NCBI RefSeq assembly: GCF_019925205.1
Contig: NC_083565.1
Coordinates: forward strand, 37,166,241-37,230,240
From: Metopolophium dirhodum
Taxonomy: Eukaryota > Arthropoda > Insecta > Hemiptera > Aphididae
DNA: 64,000 nt
Direction of reading: 5' to 3'
In this document: in pieces, positions 46,341 through 58,189 of the stretch
Position numbering within the stretch: position 1 is the first letter of the stretch
Layout of the letters: every line of letters begins with the position of its first letter
Notes under the pieces: generated by a model
The model's input: only the letters and a program-made list of their open reading frames with translations
Told to the model about the DNA's origin: nothing
Databases searched by the model: none
Program-made: the position numbers and the translations under genes

Positions 46341-46700
46341 ATCGTTCTTATAGCACTTGAAAAATATTAAAAATACATAGGCAAAACACTATATCAAAAC
46401 AATCGTAATTCAATTTGACCAATAATTAAACAATAAAATATTCAACAAACCTATATACCTAAGTGCTTACTATTTAGTATTATAATAAAATCAATAAATT
46501 GTATATATTTTAATGATGTACTAGATATAAAAATCAAATGTATTACTGATTTAATTTATATATACCTTGCCAAAAATCAAATAAACATACCAGTGTACAC
46601 ATGTACACAAAAATAAAATAAAATTGAAACACAATAACAACACGATTTGGAAAATAATACAACCCACAGTTATTCGAAATTTAAAAAAATCACAGAATTG

Positions 46701-46817
46701 TTAAATCACCATAAATTGGTTGATGGCTGGGGCGGCTTTTGCGACAGATTTGATGGCCTTGGCAGATTGGACTTGTCCGACGACGACGATGTTCATGGTT
46801 ACTTTTTCAGCGCCCAT
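46701..46817 (-). CDS. candidate 38-codon mini-gene with eEF1A-like start
   Basis: ATG 46817 (minus) opens MGAEKVTMNIVVVGQVQSAK and continues with an Ala/Lys-rich end to TAA 46701. The first 20 residues resemble the N-terminus of elongation factor 1-alpha, but the GHVDSGK nucleotide-binding loop reads GQVQSAK and the rest does not match. GC is well above the flanks. Upstream are a TATA box (47018-47026), a short 5' leader and a 105-bp intron (46858-46962) with perfect GTGAGT and TTGCAG borders, so this is not a processed copy. It may be a truncated DNA-level duplicate of an eEF1A gene or a new small gene driven by that promoter. Loss of the P-loop Gly/Ser means no GTPase function is expected. 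Confidence 0.5.
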   Translation of the reverse strand: MGAEKVTMNIVVVGQVQSAKAIKSVAKAAPAINQFMVI

Positions 46818-46857
46818 TTTTGGTTTTTGGTTGGTTTTTTGAGGAGTAAAGTAAAAA

Positions 46858-46962
46858 CTGCAAGTAGACAAAAAAAAAATAAAAACAAAAATAGAAAACA
46901 CTAATGATTTAAAATATTATAAAGATCAGAGAAATTTTGTTTCTCGTCAGATATATACTCAC
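46858..46962 (-). other. 5' leader intron of the mini-gene
   Basis: Minus-strand GTGAGT donor at 46962-46957 and TTGCAG acceptor ending at 46858, preceded by a T-rich tract. The following exon leads into the ATG 41 bp later. Confidence 0.6.
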
Positions 46963-47017
46963 AGAAGATTATATTTGAAAAAAAATTGCGTTATGCCGGA
47001 ACGAAGCATCAATACAT

Positions 47018-47026
47018 CCTTTTATA
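47018..47026 (-). promoter_or_regulatory. TATA box of the mini-gene
   Basis: TATAAAAGG on the minus strand, about 55 bp before the leader splice donor; a transcription start near 46990 would leave a leader exon of about 30 bases. Confidence 0.6.
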
Positions 47027-47059
47027 CAGTGGCGACTTTTGCTTATAGTGAGGAGCAAG

Positions 47060-47403
47060 CTATGGCGTGGTGGCGTGACCATATCTCTTAAAAGTGATTC
47101 GTGTAATTGATATAGTACGCCGGACGACGTCAAATCTTCTACTTTAATATTTATTTACTTTTAAAACATGTCCTTCGAGTATTGTGTGAACGGATCAATT
47201 AATATAATTAAATCTCCTTCAAAAAAAAAGTCACAAAATTGTTGACAAATATTGAACATTGTGTTTTTCATATTTTTCTATTTTGGTTAACGTCTATGAC
47301 ATGCACGTAAAGTTAACCTAAATCATAAAAATATTTATCGAACTCTAAAAATATAGATTCATTTACAAAATAGCCCACCAAAAATAATTAATTTATATCA
47401 GCA
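47060..47403. other. no feature seen
   Basis: AT-rich flank upstream (minus sense) of the mini-gene promoter. Confidence 0.5.
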
Positions 47404-47830
47404 ATGCTGGGTATTAACGAGTTAAAAGTTAAAATTAAGTTTAAACGTTAAGTTAATTAACTCATTATTTTTTTTCTAAATTAACTGTTAACTTAATAAG
47501 TTACTTTTTTTTAAGATTAACGTGTTAACTTCAATAGTTAATTTAAATCAAAAGTATCTAATTTAAGTTCTTTAACATACAAAAAATAAATTTTGAATAA
47601 GGTTTTTACTTTGATGTACCTATCATTTTTAATTTCCCCTGCAATTTTCTTGAGCGTAAAGAAAAACTATCTAATAAACCGTATTATAAGTTATTGTTTT
47701 TATATTTGCAAATTAGAAAATTTAACTTTAAACTAAAATAAGTTACTTTTTTTCAAAATTAACTTTTAAGAAGTTAAAGAAAAAAAATATGAGTAACTTT
47801 TAACTTAACTTAACTTAACTCATTATATGT
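47404..47830. mobile_element. AAGTTAA-rich hAT-type MITE copy
   Basis: Starts AATGCTGGGTATTAACGAG and ends in repeated TTAACTTAACTTAACT near 47822. It is closely similar to 24812-25230 in order and spacing. No clear target duplication. Confidence 0.65.
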
Positions 47831-47869
47831 TCCAGGGCTTGAAATGAATTTCAAAATCTGGTTTTAAAT

Positions 47870-48330
47870 ATCGATAAACATTGTTAAAAATCATCTAAGA
47901 AATCAAACGATATCAACAATTTTTTTTTACCAACAAATAATTGACATTCGTAGAAAAAAAAACCAAAAAAATTGGAAACTGAAAATGTCTGTCTACAGTT
48001 CAAAACAAGTCCAAATGATATTAATAATACATTTTATCGTGTATTGAAAATGACAATATAAACAACCAGTAAAAATTTCATGTATCTACAATTATTTGTT
48101 TTAGAATTACACCAAAAACTAAAATCGATTTTGTCGAAAACCGATTTCCCGTAAAAATTTCTGGTATACCTTAATTTTTTTTTGTTTTTCTCCAATGCAC
48201 CATCTAGTTTCAATTTTTCATCGAACAAATTACTGAAGTTAAAAATCGAAGCATTAATTCGACTACTTGTCGTGTACACACCATTGTACAAATTACAAAA
48301 AATACATTCATTGCCCCATTCAGAATCTAA
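47870..48330 (+). repeat. R1 fragment
   Basis: Contains TTGGAAACTGAAAATGTCTG and the block equivalent to the METENVRKQLK segment, ending CCCATTCAGAATCTAAAA, the R1 end signature. Confidence 0.6.
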
Positions 48331-48339
48331 AAATAAATA

Positions 48340-50400
48340 TTTATAGGTGAAAAATAAGTGTATTTATATTTTCACAATACAATTGCTTTACAATTTCAAT
48401 CCCTGAATAAGCGACAGTACAATAAATATGAATAAAAATGAATAATTATAAATACAATAATACATATTATGTTATACCACTTTGGTAAAAGAATAAATTA
48501 CTATTTTTTTATATCATAATGTTATATGTATCTCTGAGTGTATTATTCTCTAATCATATTATATAATTTTATTTTTATAATTTTTATACAGGGTTATTTA
48601 CTAACCCGCATGTTCTATGAATTTTAAATTTTAAGTAAGTACCTACCTATATTTATATATGTATTATATTTTCAAAAACTTAAATATTTCTACAATTTCA
48701 GTCGTAAACTGTGCACATATAAACTCCCTTTATAATTTATATAAGAACCAAGATTTTGTATTTTCAAGATTAAGAACAATATAAAATATAAACTGCCTAT
48801 AAGAATTAATGGCCAAACTGTAAAATCAAAAATGTGTCAAGTAAAATAAAATAAAATAAAAATAAAAAAATAAATAAAATAATATTATCAATTATGTACT
48901 ACGAATATTTGTATAAAATAATCAATTGTTTTCATGACGAAGTATTTCCACTGGAATATAACGTCATATCTATGTAAATAACAGATTTGACCTATAGAGG
49001 TACTTATCAAAACTGGGCAGTAACTAGTTAAAAAGTTAAAAGTCACTTTTTTTGATAACTTTTAACTAAACTAGTTAAAAAAAAATTGAATGTAGAAAAT
49101 AACTTAACTAGTAACTAAGTTATTTCTTTTTATAAATAATTGTAACTTAACTTAGTTATTTTGTTAAAATTAAAGTTATTTGCAAAAAGTTATTTACAAA
49201 ATTTTTCTTATTATGATTTATGAACTGTATATTATAATATACTATATTTAAATATATTTAGCCATGGTAATTACTAATTAGTAGTATTATAGTGAATACT
49301 GAATAGTGATTATTATTATTTATTTATTACTAATTTGAAATATAGCTAGGAAGTTGATATTTTCTATGAAATGACAACGGTTAAGATGTATTTTACATTG
49401 TTACTAGTGTACTGTGTACATTGATAGGTAATAATACAATTTCCAGAACGGACCTAATTAGTAATTTCTGATACTATGATACTTATGCCGAGTTTTCTAC
49501 AAACTACACTCTACATTCCTATAATATTATATTGGTATATAAATAAAATAATATATAAGAATAATATACTTTGTATAGTAATATTATACTTACCTAAATT
49601 GTACATTTTAGAAATATGCTAAATTTAAAATAATACATAACTATGGTGTAAAAATTTGTAAAACATAAATAATTTTGACTTTTTAAATGCACCAAAAAAA
49701 TAAAGTTTCTCAATTAGATGTCTCCATTTGAATAATACGTAATTAGGTATCATGATTTGTTTTCTGTTAAAAGGTGTAATTAATTTTTCCCGATTTAAAG
49801 TCAATGTCTAATCTATTGCTAACCAGTAACCATCGACTAATTTAAATAACCGAACTAAACAATACTAGTAAATCGTAACTCAAGATAAACCATATTAACC
49901 TAGGTATAAAGAAGCATTGCTTTAAGGGGAAACTTTGGATGGTGGAAAAATTTAAGCTACCTATCCAGAAAAAATAGTAAAAACAATAGTGTATGGTGGT
50001 ATAGAGTCTATAGTAGGACATAGGCAGTGCTCGTTGAGCCAAACTTGCCAGAATTTTCTTGCAAAACTCTCCTTGTTACAATGTTCTGTGGTTATAGATA
50101 GGTTCCGGGTGTTGATGCTTTAAAAAAAAGTTATAAATGACAAAAATAATAATAAATCTTATTTGTTAATGACCTAAATATTTAAAAAAAATACATTTAA
50201 GTTAATACAAATATTTAAAGATTTTAAAATTAAAAATTACAATTTATAAATATAAGTGATTTTGATTTGAATTTGAATTTAAAAACTTTGTACTTATCTA
50301 ATAGGTTGGTAAAATTAAATTATTTGATCTGTGGTGAATATAAAAATTAATAATAATGACAAAAGTTAACTCATAATGATTACAATAATGTTAACAAAAA
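48340..50400. other. intergenic; a relic of the AAGTTAA family at 49012-49200
   Basis: ACTGGGCAGTAACTAGTTAA at 49012, then repeats fading by 49200. The rest shows no gene or repeat boundary. Confidence 0.5.
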
Positions 50401-52000
50401 ATAAAAGATGGGCAAGAGGGTCTATTGTACAATGGGTGTCAAGTGAAGTCACTGTAACGGATGTGTTAAATTTTAATTCAACGATATTATAAAATCATTG
50501 TACACGGAAAAATAATCTAAACGAAGACAGTAAGTCATCCCATAATATTACCAAGTATATTTTATGATATTATTGTGATTAAAGTAATTTATTTCACTAT
50601 TAAGCATTAGTAATAAAGTAGGTTAAATTATTTTTTACAGAAAATATTGCATTTGAAAATGTCATTGTGTGTATAAAATATTATAATGATATATTAATAT
50701 ATTTTACAAGTTAGTTGATATCCACAAAAAATATTTTTAAATTACAACACAACTGAAATCTTTGATTTAAATATCTATTTTTGTCCAAATTTAAACATAA
50801 AATGTCTATAGAAAATAACTGTGTTAATATATTTTTTGGTTACAGTACAAACTATTTACGTGGAACCTTGTTTTAAATTTTCAATCCTAAGCCTAAAAAT
50901 AGAACACTTTATAACATTTTAAATACAAAATAATTTTCAAATTTTCATTTACCTACATGAATTTTGTCAAAATTTTATCTTTAAACATTCTTAACAATTT
51001 AACTATGTATTTTTAATATTTAAACTGCTAATGTAATGCTAATGTAATGATGTATGGATAGCCTAGTTATAATAATATAATGTACACAACAAATGCAGTT
51101 AGTTAAATATTTTGAATTGTTCTCGAAACAGTAAAGTACCTATTTTGTGCGCGTTGACGCTGTGTTACACATTAGCTAAGGGAAAACTCCTATGTAAACT
51201 ATAGCATCTATAACAAATAGCTGTTTTGAATATCTAAAATATTAACATTTTGATTTAAAAAATTATTAAATGCCTTAAATATTGTGTACAGTGCAGTAAT
51301 ATACAGTAAACACTACAAAATTGTAAAAATTCTAAATAATATTTTAAATACAAAACTAATAACAGTTCAACACATTTGTATCAGTTCAAAAGCTTGTAAA
51401 TTAGTTAATTTAATTAAAATTCAAATTTGGTATGAACTACCTACGATACTAAAACTATCATAAGTCGATGTTAGTGGAAAATAAAAAAAATTGAGTGTAA
51501 ATCCACAATAATTTTTTATAAGCGTCTAAGGTTTAATTGTTGATAAAATTCATCAAAAACACGAAAATTGTCAAATTATTTCGTGTTTGATATTCGTAAA
51601 ATTAATCTATATATACCTATCTAAGTTTTGAAAATTGAATACAAAATTGGCAATTGCCCTTAAGTTTTCCTACATCAAATAATAAAAAAGTTTACTGAAA
51701 ATTCAATTGCATTTATTACGAGCTTTTAAAGCTAGACAATGGATAATCAACCAACCGTAAATTAACAAATTCTCATACAATTATAATTTTCTATAAATTA
51801 CATTTAGACAAAATATTGAAAACTTTCAAATTAATTGTGGTTAAAAAAAAATATAAAATGTTCAATTTTTAAGGATTGATAATTTAAAACAACAAATCTC
51901 ATACTATAACCAAATAATCAAACAAATATATAAACACAGTTATTTTTTACAGATATTTTAAGATCAAATTTGGAAGAAAATACATAAGTCCAAGAATACA
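50401..52000 (+). repeat. dispersed repeat R1, copy 6 (long, diverged)
   Basis: Head GATGGGCAAGAGGGTCTATT, AAGTGAAGTCACTGTAACGG and ACGAAGACAGTAAGTCATCC, then the middle section shared with copy 1 (50560-50830). The tail to about 52000 is strongly diverged and its limit is uncertain. Confidence 0.55.
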
Positions 52001-52529
52001 TAAAACCAAGAATTACGATTTTACTTATTATGTTGTAATTTACATATATATATTATTCGCAGATATATGACATTTTTAGAGTAAATTGTATTATACATAA
52101 TATTTTCATAACATTAAATAATTTTAATCTTTGTAAACTTACATGATAAATGTAACCACCACAATAAGGGCACTTATTCTGAATGTAAGGCATAACAGGC
52201 CTACTCGATAACTTCTACATAATATATTATTATAGAATAACAATATTGTGTTTTTTTATTAAAAATGCTTTAATATATCACAAAAGTGCTATTACATTAG
52301 TTTTTGAAAATTCTAACTAAATATCAATTTAGACTAGACGTCCAAGCCAAAAATATTCAATGTATAGCATTACAACAATATGCAAGATAAGTCTATTAAA
52401 TGTATCAAAGTTTAAACCATCAGCAACCATGTTCATAAGTTATTTTCAGCAACATCATTCAAATGTAGACATGTAGAGCCATAGTATAGAGTCAGAAAAA
52501 TTATTTAATAGTTAACCACATACGTAAAG
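52001..52529. other. 3' flank of the OGT-like locus; no feature
   Basis: AT-rich; the OGT-like reading becomes unrecognisable below about 52530 (minus-strand 3' direction), so most of the catalytic domain is missing. Confidence 0.45.
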
Positions 52530-52957
52530 TATTTTATATAGTTTATTAAAATTACAAAAAACATGAACGTTTTCTGGTAAGTTGAATGATGATTTTTTCG
52601 GGTCTTCTTCAATACATAAGCGGTTTCGCAAATTAGAAAACTTCTGTTGGTGGTCGACTAACAAAAATAGTATGATTTGTAAAAGCCAATTGTTCAGTAT
52701 ATACATTTTGAAGTTCTGGAGGAGAACATATATTATCTGTTATGAAGTAATCCACGAACGTTGCACCACTGGTACTAAGATAACCAACCCATGAAACTTG
52801 AATTGGAGTTGGTCTCAAAGCAAATATTTCAGTTTGGGCACCCTTTGCATAACCACTCATGTCAACCAACATATGGATTCCGTCACTATTAATAACATTA
52901 GCAGCATCGACAAATTTGAGTTGAGACAAATATTTATGGTGTTCAAAGTAATTCAAC
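52530..52957 (-). pseudogene. OGT-like glycosyltransferase, catalytic fragment
   Basis: Minus-strand exon after acceptor TTTATTTCAG (52967-52958) reads part of the O-GlcNAc transferase catalytic region: DGIHMLVDMSGYAKGAQ, EIFALRPTPIQVSWVGY, TSGATFVDYFITDNICSP and EQLAFTNHTIFV. At about 52643 the frame shifts, and the adjoining frame continues SSFNLPENVHVFCNFNKLYK, the next conserved piece of OGT. In OGT this enzyme adds GlcNAc to Ser/Thr of nuclear and cytosolic proteins. Here the frameshift, the missing C-terminal half and upstream stops make it a pseudogene or an assembly-damaged gene. Differences from usual OGT (SGYAKGAQT, VGYLSTSG) suggest a diverged paralog rather than the main gene. Confidence 0.82.
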
Positions 52958-53354
52958 CTGAAATAAAATAAATATATTACATAATTAACATTAAAATCAA
53001 TAATAATGGGCGGCTGATTAAATGTTTGAGTAAAACGCATGATAAAAATACTAGTTAAAAAAGTGCTTTTGAAGAATTTAGTTAATCTATATGTTAAATT
53101 ACAAATTATTCATTTCTAAGAAATCGGAAAACACACGGTAATAAAATCCTTATTTTCAAGAATTATTTTTATTATTAAATAATAACGATTGTAGTAATTT
53201 ATTGGAAAAAAATGGTCTATAAATTCCACACTTTACTTATTTAAATAATTTAAATCAAATAGTTACCAGGATAGAATATTGTCATTTGAAGATGTAGAAT
53301 ATCAAATTACATCTACTTGACAGGTTTATTGTCATATTCTATTGCTTTTCATTA

Positions 53355-53553
53355 TCTGTCAAAGCATCTATAAGCTTCATTTTTTGGTTCCTTAAAATAT
53401 TGTTCAAATTCAACCGAGCGTTGAGATGGCAGGTTGGACTTGTTTCCTATTTCGTAATATACTTTGGCTTGTTCAAGAACATTCATCAAATATTACCCCA
53501 TGTCGCAATAGGCATCGGGAAAGTCTGGCCTTATTGCTATCGCATGTTTGTAT
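53355..53553 (-). pseudogene. OGT-like TPR exon with internal stop
   Basis: After acceptor TTTTTCAACAG the minus strand reads YKHAIAIRPDFPDAYCDMG, stop, then YLMNVLEQAKVYYEIGNKSN and FEQYFKEPKNEAYRCFD. AIRPDFPDAYC is the signature of the last TPR before the OGT catalytic domain. The TAA inside the repeat supports pseudogene status. Confidence 0.8.
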
Positions 53554-53846
53554 CTGTTGAAAAATGAAAGATATGATTAATATTGAAAAGATACATCATT
53601 TTATAAGGTATAAATTAAGTAGCAAGTACTTACTATGTTTATATCATGGTAAATAGAAATTAATTACAAAGAAGGTAAGAAAATAACAATAGTACAATAT
53701 CTTAAACTTAAGTCTAAAAAAACAAGTAGGTATAATATACTAATAAATATTAGTGATAATCAACATTTCAAAAATAGCAGAAATTAAATGCATGCAATAT
53801 GTACACTAACAGAATCAAAAATGCAAAATAATTAACCATTTATATA

Positions 53847-55202
53847 GTAATAATAATAATAATAATAATATTTATTGTCACCAAATTATAACAATTACAA
53901 ATAATTTATGAGTAACAAAACAAAACAAAACAAAAAATTACATTAAAATATATTGGTTCTCTTTTCAAAAGCTGAGCTTGTGCTGAAAAGAGGAAGTTGT
54001 GATACAGATTTAGATATTATTGATTATGATCGTTATTGACAATTAATAAAGCAAAAAATAGAACAAAATAAATAGGTAGAGTATGCATAAGAAAGACAAT
54101 AAAAGAAAGGATAAAGAACAATTAGTAGTTGCATTATAGCCTATATAATATATATATATAATCTTAAGTAAATAAAATGTTAATATAGTATATTCTGTGG
54201 ATTTTAATATACTGGTATAATTAGAAGATTAAATAGAATTATTTGATAATAGTAATTAATTTTAACACAAATTTAACTATTAACAGTGAAAAATATATTA
54301 ATTAATTTCTAAATTAAAGTATAGATTATTGAAACAGAGCATTATTTATATATTTTTTATACATCTTGAAACTCTTAAAGTTATGAATATTAAAATTATA
54401 AATAGTACAGTATTGAATGAATTTATATCTAGGGCTTTGTTGCCCAAATACTGTGTTCATTTTAGAGACCACGACATTAGTATTAACCTTAAAGCGAGTA
54501 TTGTAATTATGACACGGAATATCAATACATTTTATCATATTATAAAATAGTAAGCAAATGTTTTTTGTATACAGTGATTTTAAATTTAATATCTTTAGCT
54601 CTTTGTATAAATTAACTGTAGGAAATAACGTAGGTTTATTAAAAATAAATTTAAGAAGTGAGTTCAAAGTGACTTCAAGATTCGTAAAGTGAGTGTGATA
54701 TGTCCCTCCCCAAAAAGAAATACCATAAGAAAGAATTGATTGTATTAATGCATAGTAAGTTAATTTTTTTAATTTGAAGTGTAAAACAGATTTAAGAGAT
54801 TCATATACATAGAAAAATTTTCTAAGTGAATTATTTAAATAGTTTATATGAATATCCCATTTTAACTTATCATCAATAAATATTCCAAGATATTTAACAT
54901 AGTTTACTCTTTTTAATTCACTACATTTGCATACATTATTTTTAGTATTATTGTTGATACAACTATTAGTATGAGCAATGATTTTATAATTTTTTAAATG
55001 TATAGATATTTGTATACCAAAGTGAATGTAATTAGTTTTTTCACTATTAATCTCTAGTGAATTATTATCTAGCCAGCTTTTAACGATACGAAAACTTTTC
55101 TCAGCCATTTTATATAAAATATTTATACACGGACTCTTTAATAAGATGACGGTATCATCAGCAAAACAAATTATGTTTCCAGGAGAATCTTGATTAAGAA
55201 GT
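53847..55202 (-). mobile_element. 5'-truncated LINE with (TAA)n tail
   Basis: Flanked by CCATTTATATA at 53836-53846 and 55203-55213. On the minus strand it starts inside the reverse transcriptase, ends with GACAATAAATATT and a run of ATT/TAA triplets. It splits the OGT-like locus between TPR exons. Confidence 0.88.
54326..55202 (-). pseudogene. non-LTR reverse transcriptase, C-terminal part
   Basis: The minus-strand frame is open from the truncation: QDSPGNIICFADDTVILL (catalytic FADD), KSWLDNNSLEINSEKTNYIH, VNYVKYLGIFIDDKLKWDIH, then a 'thumb' and C-terminal region to TAA at 54326. The endonuclease and RT fingers are missing. It is of a different lineage from the copy at 12827, with a triplet-repeat tail as in I/Jockey-type elements. 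Confidence 0.88.
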
Positions 55203-55213
55203 CCATTTATATA

Positions 55214-56035
55214 TTAACTATTAATATTATATTCTGAACATATATAAAATTTAAATTCACTTAGTTTCTTTATTATCTACTTGTTATTGATGGTAAGCAA
55301 AAATGTTATATTTTTAAATAAAGCTAGATACAAACAATATAATCAACATATTATGCAATTGAATTATGATAAATAATAAATATCCAAAATCTATTGTGTT
55401 ATGTAGTTACTGACTTTATATGCAGTTTAATGGTGGTAGAAAATATGGACGAATTGTCCATTACAGAATTTATAAAAAAAAAAATTAATTTTAGCGTAAA
55501 AATTTAAGCGTATTTTGGAGATTAGAGAATTTAGCCTAAAATTTATTTTTAAGAATATTTTGTGTTCTTGTTCATAAGGAATAGTTTTAGTTGTAAATCA
55601 CTAAGTATTTAGTTGCAAGAACAAAAAAATGTTTTTAAATTAAAAATCAAAAATTATAGAAGTTGGTCAATAACTTGTTTGTTATTAAATTCGAAATATT
55701 GTTTCAAATGTGAATGATTTTAAACAATTTATCAAAGAAAAGACGTAAACTACATATTTTTAAGTTTAAGCATACTATTAAATGTTAAACGTATATATTT
55801 TTAATTTATTAAGTTTTAAAATTAACGCTATAAACCTATTAAAATGTATATACATGTCACAATAAAAAACATGTATATATATTTTTAACCTCATTGAAGT
55901 AAAAGAAAAGTGTATTTTCTGAAATTTTTACCAATTTAAGGATTAATAGGAGAATGTTTGGAGGGTATTTTAATAGCATATTTTAAACTTTAATTGTTTC
56001 GATTAATTATTAGTTTTTAAGAGCCAAATCCGAAT
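55214..56035. other. no feature seen
   Basis: AT-rich DNA between the LINE and the next TPR fragment. Confidence 0.5.
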
Positions 56036-56862
56036 GTCCCAGATTATACAAGGTTAGGCCCATTTGACCAAATGCTTTCCGCGGGTTCATAAGTACCTAC
56101 TGCGCAAGGGAATGAGTTTCTTGCTTTTTCATAATCATCCTCCTCCAGATACAAATTCTCCATTGACATATAAGCATCGGACGCATTTAAATGATCTTTA
56201 GATTTCCTGTATGCAGCAAAAAGCTTTTTGTACAGGTAAATTCTATCCGGATTTAACTAGATACATTTTTTAAGATATATTGCATGTTCATGATAATTTC
56301 TAATGTTATTCAAATTCACCAAAGCCCTTTCCAAATTCAAATCAAAGTCCTCGGCTTAAGATTCAAACACTTTTTGTATGTTTCATCAGACAATTTCATA
56401 TTTTCTTAAAGGCAGTATATTGATTACAAATACTAGTAAATAATAGTATTTATAATCAATGGCAGTATGTAACTGCTAACTTTCTTATAACAGACACATT
56501 TTACGGTTCTAGTGTTATAATGCATTCAGAAATGCATTAGCTGCGTTTTGGTAATCTTTAACTATTATATAGGCCATTCCCAACTGAAAATAAGCATTCG
56601 CACGATCAGGGTTTATTTCTAAGAGTTGTTTTTATTTCAAAATAGGTTTTTCAAATTTACTGCTCTTATAATAATAAGATAAATATAATAATATATTTTA
56701 ATAATTTATAATATAATATTATTATACATCTGCTAAATTGTTTATAGTTTCTGGACATTCTTTTGCACTGTTGTGGGCAATCTTAAATTGCTTTTTAGAC
56801 TCTTTTATTTTGTTTAATTTTAATAGTAGTTTTTCGTACTCGTTACATACCTACTTTATATA
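56036..56862 (-). pseudogene. OGT-like TPR region, several broken repeats
   Basis: Minus-strand pieces in order: about 56862-56740 (KLNKIKESKKQFKIAHNSAK), about 56640-56520 (LEINPDRANAYFQLGMAYII with VKDYQNAANAFLNA), and about 56350-56036 (YHEHAIYLKKCI, stop, LNPDRIYLYKKLFAAYRKSK, DAYMSMENLYLEEDDYEKAR). NPDRANAYFQLGMAY is a textbook TPR helix pair. There are stops and intervening non-coding DNA. Confidence 0.72.
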
Positions 56863-56903
56863 ATTTGGGTTTTAGACTCGTACATAAGCTTAATTAGCTG
56901 AGT

Positions 56904-57327
56904 TTAAGAAGACGTTGTACCCGCATGTGTCTCTCCGTCTTACAAATGAATAACATAAGCAAAAACTGCTTTGCACGGGAAGAAACCAAGACCTCTACAG
57001 TCATAACTAAGAAACAAAATTTTCTCCACATAAGAAAGGAGAACTTTGGCTGTGCAATATCGTTTTCATTTTTTCGTTAAAAAACAGAAACAGTTTGAAA
57101 AACACAAATAATAATGGATTTTGAAACAATAATAACTTTTTTCATATAGGTGATTTCAAAAAAATAAAAACAATATTGCACAGCCAAAGTTTTCCTTTAT
57201 TTGTGGTAAAATTTAATTTCTTAGTTATGACAGTTGCATTCTCGGTTCTTTCCCGCTCCAAAACGTTTTTGCTATGCCGTATGTGCGTAAGACGGAGACA
57301 ACATATGCGGGTGCAATAACCTCTTAC
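56904..57327. mobile_element. TTAA-flanked MITE inside a TPR exon (424 bp)
   Basis: TTAAGAAGACGTTGTACCCG at the left, with the inverted end ATGCGGGTGCAATAACCTCT at the right next to TTAC. The same family as 15308-15743. It cuts the OGT-like frame just after DYVDFLFETND. Confidence 0.82.
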
Positions 57328-57470
57328 GTCATTTGTCTCAAATAAAAAATCGACATAATCTGTCCATGCATCCACACAAAAAGGTTTTATTGTACATACT
57401 TGAAATAAGTAATCTTTTGCTAAATCATTTTCTGATTTTTTCTTATAAACTAATGCAAAGTTTTTTTTTT
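57328..57470 (-). pseudogene. OGT-like TPR fragment truncated by the MITE
   Basis: Minus strand reads VYKKKSENDLAKDYLFQVCT, then KPFCVDAWTDYVDFLFETND, up to the MITE border. A T-run (plus strand 57460-57477) precedes it. Confidence 0.7.
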
Positions 57471-57599
57471 TTTTTTTAATAAATAATCTAAGGGCACAAA
57501 AGGCTTATATGGTAGAAGAATACATATAAATTTATTTTAATTAATCATTTAAACAATTAAAATAACTAAATAATTACATAAATTAATATCGATTAATGA

Positions 57600-57780
57600 C
57601 ACAACATACACTAAAAATGCAAATTTATTTAAAAATTCAGTACAATTGGGATGAATATTTTTTGCTTTTTCTAAACAGTCAATACCTACTTTCTTCATAC
57701 TTTTTGCTGTTTAATTATTTTTTTTTTCATTATTCAGTGAATTGGCATGAAGCAGTATAACATTTAATTCTGATGGTATA
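57600..57780 (-). pseudogene. second copy of the first TPR exon, decayed
   Basis: Near-duplicate of 59296-59460: the block equivalent to CLEKAKNIHPNC is recognisable, but short insertions and deletions break the frame. It abuts the short PIAS copy at 57780, so TPR exon and PIAS were duplicated together. Confidence 0.65.
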
Positions 57781-57985
57781 TGGAAAAAATTATGTTATGT
57801 CTATGTATCTGGTTAAAAGATTAACTTCAGAAACATTGATACAAAGACTTCAAGATAAAGGAGGTAGGAGTTCAGAAGAGACCAAATACTATATAATTAA
57901 AAAGTTAGCAGATGTTGATCCAGATTTGGTCACAACATCTTATTGATTTTCCTTAGTGTGTCCATTGGGTAAAATGAGAATGAAG
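57780..57985 (+). pseudogene. PIAS-like fragment, short copy
   Basis: Reads VMSMYLVKRLTSETLIQRLQ, SSEETKYYIIKKLADVDPDL and CPLGKMRMK, with a TGA after TTSY. This is the region between the PINIT and SP-RING domains of PIAS SUMO ligases. It breaks off into unrelated AT-rich DNA. Confidence 0.8.
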
Positions 57986-58189
57986 ATATTTTATTTTGTT
58001 TATTTATTGAATCATCATCAATTACTAAGAATACTTAGGTACACATTATACAATAATCAATCATACAATATACAATAATAGGTATTTTGATGATGCTGTA
58101 CCAAAATCAAGCTTGTGAAAGGAAGCAGCGAGTAAACAAAAACAGTTATACAATATAAATTAAACATAATTTAAAACAATACTAAAAAT
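57986..58189. other. AT-rich spacer with CAATACAATA repeats
   Basis: Separates the short and long PIAS copies; no coding signal. Confidence 0.5.
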
